NCBI GenBank assembly: GCA_015698045.1
Contig: BLAL01000356.1
Location: 2,170,001 to 2,234,000, forward strand
From: Rhizophagus clarus
Lineage: Eukaryota; Glomeromycota; Glomeromycetes; Glomerales; Glomeraceae
Direction of reading: 5' to 3'
DNA: 64,000 bases
This document shows positions 55,260-64,000 of the stretch, piece by piece. The notes below the pieces were generated by a model. That model saw only the letters and a list, made by a program, of their open reading frames with translations, was not told the DNA's origin and searched no databases. Position numbers and translations under genes: made by a program. The stretch's first letter is position 1; each line of letters begins with the position of its first letter.

Positions 55260-56536
55260 CATTCGATTGTAACATAGCTGCTGATCCACCTACTAAACAA
55301 CTTGAAAACTGCTTACATCTAGCTTACCAATCTCAAAGAAGATAAATCGATAATTGGTTCAAAAAATATATAATGACACTAGTGTAACAAAGTATTTTTT
55401 ACAAGCTGAACAAGCTAACTAAACTACTAAAAATTTTCATTAATTATCTGTCCCGGGAAATCGAACTTTTTTTTGCAAAATACCTGGATTTTACCGATAT
55501 TAATTCTATTAAAAAAGAAGTATATATTTTTTTTAAAGACCGCTCGAAATTAATGAATGGCCCTGTAATGTAAGCTGTTTGAGGGCTGTAAGTGAATAAA
55601 TAAATATGATAATAAGCTGAATAAAATGTATAAATATATATAAGTGTAAGTATAACATATGTATAAAAGTATTAGTTAAACTATATTCGTTTATTACTTA
55701 ATCGGTTTAAGTAATATTAACAATTTTCACGCCACTTTTTTTGGTGTTACTTGACTTTTTGTTCATTTAGACTAACCTAATAAATAAATTATATAATCAT
55801 GTGATTTGATTTAAGAATTTGTGGAAAAAAAAAAAAAACGTAAGATTTTTAATAATAAATTAAAAAATAGTAACTATAATAAATAATAATAAACAATTAC
55901 ATAAGAAAAAAAAAAAGTTTTTTTTTTGTTATATCAATTATAATTTAATATATCAAAATGAATTACAGTAGTAATTCACGACATGTTTCTTATTACGTAA
56001 TATTGCAAACAAATTTCTTTGGATTGATTACGTTAGTTTAATTTTTTGCATTTTTATTTGCATAATATTCATTTTGACAGATTTCATTGAAACTAGGATA
56101 CAAATGCAAATATATGCACCACGTTAACATATTAAAAGAACAAACAAATGAATCAAAATTAGATAGATGTATATTTTATTATATCTCTCACGCGCTTGTC
56201 GACATGTCGTGTATATATTATTAAACAAAAACACGCGAGGACGATTAATAAAACTCGATAAGATCGGGATTTAAAGTAATGTCAGATTGTTCTGTCACAT
56301 TACATAACTGATTATGTCACTTAAGGTTAATGAAATTGAAATATCCGAAGATCCGAAAAAATTCGGCGTTAATTAATATTGGTTTTCCTCGTGGTGCAAG
56401 ATTCACACCCCGATATATCAATCATTATAGACTTCAAAGGGTTCAAATAAAAATTCAATTTCCGATAAGTTCGATTATCGGATGTTTAATTATATAATTT
56501 TTTTTTTTTTTTTTTCTTTCTTTTTGAAACAAAGAA

Positions 56537-56570
<34 letters not shown>

Positions 56571-57126
56571 TAATTTTTTTTGTGTCATGTTCTCATGTGT
56601 ATTTCATTCTTTTTCAATTAATATTACAACCAACCAGAGTAATCTTAATACGAATCTTACATTTTCTAGTAAGTTAGTTGGTCAAACTCATCTCATTTTC
56701 ATTAACCCCTGCATGATTTTAAATCTTTAATAAATTGTCGTCATTGTTCTAAAAATTTTGTGATACCTTATAGAAAGATGTTTAAAATGGAAATGAGTCG
56801 TAATAATAAATAATGATTTTTATAATTACACTAAACCTTTCAGAGAAAAGGACATTTGTAATAAATATACCCACGTTTTATTATAAATATTTTATTCCCG
56901 CCAAAAAAATTATTTGTTGTACACTTAAAACGCGGAATTTTTTAAATGTTGTTTGTCATTTAAGATAAAAACATTACAAAATTATTAAACATTATTTAAA
57001 TTTTTTTATTTTATTTTATTTTATTTTATTTTTTCCCTCTTAAATTAATTATGATTATTAAACACTTGTATTAAAATAAATAAATAAATAAATAAAATTT
57101 TTTTTAACCAGTTAAATAATACGTAC

Positions 57127-57159
<33 letters not shown>

Positions 57160-57806
57160 TTTATTTATTTAATATTACCAAAGTTTATAATAAAAATTTA
57201 CTTAATCAAAATAAGGTTTACCCAATCAAGTATTGTAGCATTAGATAAAATTGCTTTTAAAATAAAGATGAAAAAAGGAAAATTTCCAAAATCGGATAAT
57301 TTCACGATATTCAATCAACAATGGGTCGTTAAGCTCATTAGCTGTCAAATCAGAATGCTAAGGAGCTAAGCCACTCGATCAGTTGTACAAATGAAACGTT
57401 ACTCAAAACGATCTTTTATTTGGGGAATATGTGTTTTTTAGAGATAGGGTTAACAAGTTAAAAAAAGAATGCGGTGTTAAATGTCATGTCAAAAAGTTTC
57501 AAGGGGTGCATGCAGTGACAATTAGCTCATATTACTATAAACTAAATTACATATTGTATGAGTAAGCCATATAAATGTTGTAATAATAAGCCATATTTAC
57601 AAACTTAGTAATGTACATATATGTTAAACTACCGCTAGCATACATAGCTAATACATTATTTACACATTTCATTTCCTTTTTCTTTTTGGTCTCCCCCACA
57701 AATTTCATATTTTTTTTTTTTCTTTCCTTTCTACCGATTTGTTACTTTTAATGCGAACGGACCGTTTTGGTAAAATATTCAAAAATAACTAGGAAAAGAA
57801 AAAAAG

Positions 57807-57845
<39 letters not shown>

Positions 57846-58970
57846 AAAATAACGATTAAAAAGTAACAAAGGAACTTTTTATGACCAATCACCCATTATT
57901 GAAAAAAAAAAAAATTAAAGTTTAATAACTGCATTCGAATTAATTTAACCATTTATTAGACAAGCGGAATGCAAAGAAATTGAATGAATGACATGCATTT
58001 CTTAATGATAAGCCAATATTCTCTGTGGGGAGAACGCCCAAATTAAAAAATTCACTTATGCTCTTACATTTGGACTTACGTTTTAAAAACTAAAAGAAAA
58101 AAAAAAAAAAAAACGGTTTAAAGGCGAAAAATAATGCATAAATGCACAGCAGTTGCATAAGAAAATTATTGAAAAGGGAGAAAAAAAAAATTTTCTTTAT
58201 TATCTGACGTCAAATTATAACTTATTTAATATATAGAATGAAATCAAAAGAGGAGGAAAAAAGGATGATCAGAACGTGCCATTTTTTGGGGTATTTATTT
58301 GCGAAATTTATAATGAGTACCAAAAAAGATGATCCATGCCACACCACGGGATGTCGAATGAAAGAACAAATGTAAAATGATGTCAATAAATGTATTGCAA
58401 AATTTATTATAAAATTTTTTTTTATTGTTTTCAATGATTTTTCTTTCTTTTAATATATATTGGAGTACGATGCAGGAGACAATGACATGTTCTTTCTTAC
58501 TATTTTTTGCTTCTTTTTAAAATTATTTTCTTGTGATCAATATCATTTTTGCATATTAAAATGTGGGGTAATTATAAATCTAGAAATTGTACTAACAAAA
58601 AATCGGAACAACAATGAACAGTGGAGTTAATTTTGTCATGAGATTGATTAATAAATTACTTGACGCCTTCTAACTTTTTCGTTGTCCAGTCGTGTTACAC
58701 TCGATTATTTGCAAAGAGTATATTTGTCTTTTACCAAATATGTTTATATTTACCTATTAAGTAAGTTTCATTACGGTAAAATGGTAAAATAAAATTAAAT
58801 ATTTACCTGTTGTTATCATCTGCTAAATTAATTATTACCCACGTGATAAAATAAATAAATAAATATTCTCGTGTAACATTTACTTTTTGACCATCAATTT
58901 ATTGAATAATATATTATTAACAAAAAAAAAAAAAAATACTTTATCCCTTTTTTTTTATATATTATATATA
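54171..58970. other. 4.8-kb intergenic region rich in microsatellites
   Basis: No supported gene. It includes the zinc-finger promoter, a (TA)n tract at 55,215-55,259, (ATA)n at 56,529-56,570, (TTTTA)n at 57,008-57,032, (AAAT)n at 57,075-57,100 and a ~48-A tract ending at 57,841. A short open stretch at 55,265-55,345 may be element debris. Confidence 0.5.
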
Positions 58971-59458
58971 TTAGCGATTTTCCCCAACTGCTTTATGAGG
59001 AAGGTTTTCTAATTTAGCTTCTTCTTCGAGATCAATTTCTTGATACATCTCTTCGTTTCTAACGTCTTCCGCAGTAATACGAAGAGCTTTACCCGTACGT
59101 TTTTTATGGATATCTGAGGCTTTACGAGCCGATTCTATACGAGCTTCCATACTTCGATCCTATTTTAATAAATGTATTTTTTAATAAAATTACTAATATT
59201 TTATATTCTATAGAAATGTTTGGAAATATTTTTCTTGACGTCAAAAATTCTCAACTATTAAATCATTTTTATCTTTTTTGATTCCTACCCCTCGATGACT
59301 TGCAGCAATATATGCTCGCTCTTGGTTCTCTAAAAAAAAATTGAAAAAAAAAAAAATCGATTAAAAAAAAAATTATATATTAATTCTCTAGGAAAAAATT
59401 TTTTTTTTTTTACTATACCTTCGTGAGTTCTTTCTTGATTACGTTTAAGACTTGTCAT
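58971..59458 (-). CDS. Small conserved-looking charged protein, 89 aa, three exons
   Basis: Exons 59,419-59,458, 59,289-59,329 and 58,971-59,159 join exactly (40 + 41 + 189 nt). The protein is highly charged: an N-terminal K-R-N-Q-E-R-T-H-E, then E-R-A-Y-I-A-A-S-H-R-G, S-M-E-A-R-I-E-S-A-R-K-A-S and K-K-R-T-G-K-A-L-R-I-T-A-E-D-V, and an acidic tail. I recall similar short sequences in other fungi (A-Y-I-A-A-S-R-R-S-D-R-S-type) without a named function. No membrane segment or catalytic motif. The splice structure and motif conservation argue for a real gene despite its size. Confidence 0.75.
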
Positions 59459-60745
59459 CGTAATATATTATTACAAAAAAAAGGTCGATGTAAATCCAAG
59501 TTTTTATTGGAAAAAAAGGATTTTTTTTTTTTGAAAGAATTCAAAAAAATGATGATGATTATTTATTTGTTTTTGAACAAATTGGACAAATTGGTTATTC
59601 GATATTTGATAATTGATAGTAGGTAATAAAAAATACTACCATGTCTGAATAATTAGTTAGGATATTTCAAATTTGTAATACAGTCGTCATACTGATGTCT
59701 TAGTGATGTACTTTGATGTATTATTCTTTCCCAATGATGTATAATTGACGTTATATAATCATTTATGCACTTACATAAATTTATTTGGTTTTATATTTAT
59801 ACTTCGTACATCACGGGGAGCATCGGAAGGAAGTACTTTGCATGACATGCCTTTGAATATTTTTTTTTTTTTTCTAATGTTCGAGTGATATACACTATGA
59901 TCATTCGTTAATTCTGCCGGAAATTAAAAAATTAAACTTTCATGCAGGTTAACCAAATCTGTTAATCGCTTTTTTGTGTTACATATTTGTTTTAAAATGT
60001 TCAAAAAACCGTTTCTTTTCGCGTTTTCTCTTTCTTTCTTTCTTTCTTTCTTTCTTTTTCTTAAGTAAAGATTATTTGTTTTGTTAAAAGGCAAGTAACC
60101 TGTTAACGCTAAATCTTTTTTTTTTTTTTTATAGAAATATAAATTTTTACTTGCATTTTTTTAGCAAGTAAAAAAAAAAAAAAAAAATTTTTCTGGGGGG
60201 GGGCTTTTTAAGAGAACTCATTAATAGTAAGTGATTAACGTGTTATAGTTTCATGATTGGATAATTTTTTAAACAATTGTTTTTTTTTTTAGAAAAAAAA
60301 TGTATATAAAATATACATTTTATTTGTTTTATTTGTTAATGGATTCTTGATACTATTTATTATATTACATACTATTTATTATATTACCATACATTTTCAT
60401 CATGTAATCATGATTCAGTCATTGAAAATGAGTTTTTCTAGGTTGAATGATTTACTACTAATACTACTAATACGAAATAAACATGCTAATATGTGGATAT
60501 CAATTAATCATTTTTTGCTAAGGTATTCATTTTGGTATAGTTTGTGTAACTAACTTAAGACCTTAGTTTAAATTTGTACCTTTTTTTTTTTTTTTTTAAT
60601 AAACAAACTAGTAAATAGTGAAAAAAAAAAGGAGTGTAAAAGATTCCGATTAAAATTTTCAAAAAAAAAAGGCCTTGTTATTTCACTCGCTCGTCGATAT
60701 TTAACGCATATCTTAAAATAAAGAAATAAAATAAAAAAAAAAAAA
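59459..60745. promoter_or_regulatory. Divergent intergenic region between the small gene and the SAPS gene
   Basis: 1.29 kb without a gene, expected to hold both promoters. It contains a (TTTC)n tract near 60,026-60,058, a nine-G run near 60,195, and several A/T runs; the SAPS start codon follows a 13-A tract. Confidence 0.5.
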
Positions 60746-63700
60746 ATGTTTTGGAGATTCGGGTTGAACCATTCTGCAATTGACGGTCTTCTTGATAAAG
60801 AAGATCTAACTTTGGAGGAATTATTGGACGAAGATGATTTGCTTCAAGAATGCAAAGCGCATAACAATAAACTCATTGAATAGTATCCTTTTATTATTGT
60901 TATAAAGTTCTAAAATTCAATTTAAAATTGCAGAGAAAATTTTTTTGACCAGTTTAGCTAACCATTCAATTTTTTTCGTTTGTAAATAAATAAATAAATA
61001 AAAAAAAAATATTATCGTATCTTAACAATCCTTTTAATTAATTTTACAGCCTTCGTGATCCTGTAAGACTGTCACAATTGCTGAATTATATAACTCGGGA
61101 CGATTTAGATGATAAACAAAGATTCAAGTAATGAATTTATCTTAATTTGTCTATTCAAAGACAACCAATCTTTCTTGAATTATATACATATATATTAATT
61201 CATTAATTCTAAAAAAGATATCCTTATGTTGCGTGCGAAGTTCTATCATGTGAAATTTGGGCTATTTGTGAGGCCGTTATTGATAATGTAGATTTACTTA
61301 ATTCATTTTGGCAATTATTGGACCGTCCTCCACCATTAAATCCTTTACAAGCAAGTTACTTTACAAAAGTTAATGTGGTGTTCATGCAAAAAAAGATGAG
61401 TGAGGTAAAAGTTAAATGATCAATTTATTTTATAATGATTCTTAATCATTTTAACTCACATTATTTATTTTTTTTTTTAAAAAAAAAAAAAAAAAAGATG
61501 GTCAAATTTATCCAATCAATCCCCAATGTTATTAAAAAAATGTTAAATCATATGGATACTTCAGCTATTATGGATTTATTGCTTAAATTAATTAGTGTTG
61601 AGGAGTATCCAGAAGGTGCTGGGGTTATTGATGTTAGTGGTAATTGTATCGGATTGAAATTAATTCAATATAATATTTTCATATCTTAATGATTATTTAT
61701 TTTTATCGAATGTGGATTATATAGTGGTTGAATTCAGAAGGGCTTATTGAAGAATTAATTTCTCGGCTGGATCCGAATATTGATCCTGACGTAATTGAAA
61801 CAAAAAATATTCTCTTTGTTTTTTGTAAATTTTTTGTATCACGATTAAAAAAAAATTTATCTTTGTAAAAATTATTAGGTACATTCAACCGCTGCACAGG
61901 TTCTAATTGATATTATTGCTATTTCTCAATCGACTAATCCTGAACAAGGTGGTATTGGCCCGAACGCTTTGAGTAGGGCACTTATCAGGTGTGCATAAAT
62001 AGATTTTTTAATCGTCAAAGAATAAAAGTATTGAATATTACTAATAAAATCATAAATTAAAAGCGAAAAAATAGTGACACATCTTGTCGATTATATGCTT
62101 CATCCGGAAGCTCCACATTCAACTTCTACATTGACGAATGGAGTAAACATATTCATTCAGATAATTCAAAAAAATAATAGGTATATGAGGAAAAATTTCT
62201 TATCTTTTTTTTCATGAGATTATTCTTTTGTTACATTTATAATCTAGTAACATCATAAAAAAAAATAATAATATAACAAGTATCTTGAATACTTCTCATC
62301 TTATTGATTATATATTTAATTCACTGATAATATAGCGACTATAATGAGGAGGCAATGCTGTCTTTAACACCCCAACAACAACAACAACAGCATCATCATC
62401 CAGTGATTGATTTAAGTGATATGTTAAGAGTCCTAGCTAATCGAATTGGAGAGTTTAAAGCTTTGTTGGAAAAACCTAAATCAGTGGTATTTTATTTTAA
62501 AATTCATTCTCGGATAGTTTTAAAAATTATTATTATGCATAATATTTACAATGTTTACTCCATTAGTCGGGGCAAATCGATACAACAATAGGTAAAATGG
62601 TACCTCTTGGATTTGAAAGATTCAGAATTTGTGAACTTTTCGCAGAATTGTTACATTGCTCAAATATGAGCTTATTAAATACTATTCGACATGATACGTC
62701 TACCAACGGATTTTTTGAATTGAAACACGATTACAATTTTGATCAAGCATCAAATTCAAATGGACCTGATGCAAATTATCAAACTCAAAAAGTTGATGAA
62801 TCTTCAACATCTATGGATATTCAGGGAATTGAAAATTCAAAACAAAAGGATTCACAGCAAGAAGAATTAACCACTGAACAAACCACGAAACCTGTTTCTT
62901 CACCGATACTAATGGAAATTGTTGAGGAAGCACCCGCACCACAATCAACAGATACACAAACTAACAGTTTCAATGGATCGGTGTCTCCAGAATTACCAGT
63001 TGGTGATTTATTAAAGTCCAAATTTGTTGAGCACAAAATTATTCCAACATGCCTGGTAATGTATATTTTTCTGATTTATAAAATAGATTTTTCTTTTTCA
63101 ATTTATTATTAAATTTTTTTTTTTTTTTTTTTTTTTTTTGTTTCTTAATTAAGGATTTATTCTTTAATTTTAAATGGAATAATTTCTTACACACCGTGGT
63201 TTATGATATGATTGCACAAATATTTAACGGAAGAATGGATGTTGGATATAATAAAGCACTTGCGATTTCAGTAAATATTTATTCTTTAATTATTCTGTAA
63301 TAAATGTTCATAGTCTAAACGTAAATCTCTTTTAAAAGGTTTTTACTGATGGTCAGCTTACCAAACGTATTACAAATGCACAAAGGCTAAATGATAGCGA
63401 AGTGTATGTCGCATGTTTCTTTAGTTTTTTTTGTTCAAATTTATCTAATCAATTATTATTCTTTATATTACTAGTGAAGAACCAAAAGGTGTTAGATTAG
63501 GTTATATGGGACATTTAACTTTTGTCTCGGAAGAAGTAGTTAAATTATTAGATCGATATGCAGTAGAAGTCGGAGAGAAAGTGAGAGGTTGGCTTCATTA
63601 CTTTGATGAAGTGAAATAATTAGATTTTTTAAATTCTTACTCATTTCCATTTTTGAAAATTTCCTTACTATGCTTATTATATATTGTGTTATTATTGTAG

Positions 63701-64000
63701 AATATATTGAGGCTGAAGACTGGCAAGAATATGTATCTAAAACATTACGTGAGACAAGAGAACGTGATCGCGCGGCGTTAGGTGGTGCGCGTCCAAGTAA
63801 TCACGATAGTATATCTCCTAGTCGTGATGAAAGTGAAGAAGAGGAAGAAGATGATGATACTATTGAAGCTGTCGATGGTGGCGATATGGCGAGTGATCAA
63901 GTTTGTATATTTGTAATTCTTTCCTTTTATTTTTTTTTTTTTTTGAAAAATTTGTTATCTTATTAGTTATTATATTTGATTTTTGAAGTTTGCGCGGTAT
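60746..64000 (+). CDS. SAPS-domain protein (Sit4/PP6 phosphatase-associated subunit), partial at window end
   Basis: Thirteen exons join in frame to 655 codons up to 63,900: 60,746-60,882; 61,050-61,127; 61,218-61,404; 61,498-61,632; 61,725-61,790; 61,879-61,988; 62,064-62,180; 62,336-62,486; 62,567-63,055; 63,154-63,270; 63,339-63,403; 63,475-63,587; 63,701-63,900. The start M-F-W-R-F-G and the following [36 protein letters not shown] and L-G-Y-M-G-H-L-T are hallmarks of the SAPS family (yeast SAP155/185/190, fission yeast Ekc1, human PPP6R). These proteins target the Sit4/PP6 phosphatase in cell-cycle and nutrient signalling. A Q6-H3 run lies in exon 8. The tail is acidic. Intron 12 has a weak GTTGGC donor. 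Confidence 0.93.

Noticed and set aside
1-64000. tRNA and rRNA genes
   Set aside because: I found no stretch with convincing tRNA arms and box A/B spacing and no rRNA core sequences by eye; a tRNA scan would be decisive.

Overview
This window looks like nuclear DNA of an arbuscular mycorrhizal fungus close to Rhizophagus irregularis (Glomeromycotina). It is very AT-rich, with long homopolymer and microsatellite tracts, short GT-AG introns, a fungal-type SAPS phosphatase-regulator gene, and repeat families typical of that genome (Maverick/Polinton, tnp2-type CACTA-like elements, hAT, non-LTR elements). The assignment rests on content and style, not on a search.

Layout. About 1-50,000 is a pile of nested mobile elements; about 52,900-64,000 is a host gene region. 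(1) 1-6,273 and 16,897-18,608 are two halves of one Maverick/Polinton: the C-terminus of a protein-primed DNA polymerase B, three small plus-strand ORFs, an A32-like packaging ATPase (minus), a coiled-coil / gag-like / retropepsin-like cassette (plus), two minus-strand ORFs, and a DDE integrase with chromodomain (minus). The halves are separated by element L (6,274-16,896, 10.6 kb), whose ends are inverted and flanked by TA/TATA. L carries a tnp2-like transposase gene, a Myb/SANT-RS gene and an accessory gene. (2) 18,609-28,368 is a second tnp2-type (CACTA-like) element C, with a 23-bp perfect TIR starting CACAGGTCG, subterminal CGGCA repeats, a two-exon transposase and a divergent RS-rich accessory gene. 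(3) 28,369-36,859 is a truncated, inverted second copy (R) of L. It lacks a roughly 2.7-kb piece of the transposase and contains an apparently intact hAT transposon (31,370-34,009) with perfect TIRs and a perfect 8-bp target duplication. (4) 36,860-50,000 holds hAT debris, an ORF1-only non-LTR element with a 17-bp target duplication (38,624-40,617), two elements with strongly strand-asymmetric (pyrimidine/purine) interiors, and nested MITEs. (5) From 52,902 on there are three host genes: a four-finger C2H2 protein (minus, 3 exons), an 89-residue conserved-looking charged protein (minus, 3 exons), and a SAPS-domain (Sit4/PP6-associated) gene (plus, 13 exons seen, cut by the window edge).

How it fits together. 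The Polinton genes are packed like a virus genome: 31 bp between the divergent ATPase and coiled-coil starts, a 26-nt convergent overlap of the ATPase with its neighbour, and 12 bp between the protease-like ORF and the acidic ORF. This packing argues that the gag-protease-like cassette belongs to the Polinton and is not a chance neighbour. It also has an A-run slippery site immediately before the gag stop. The in-frame stops of the Polinton are nearly all TGA, which points to C-to-T decay (or, less likely, TGA read-through). The L/R pair shows the same direction of decay at CpG sites. The order of events I infer is: Polinton first, L into it, C joined to both the Polinton and R (probably through recombination between two C copies, because its flanks do not match), then the hAT element most recently.
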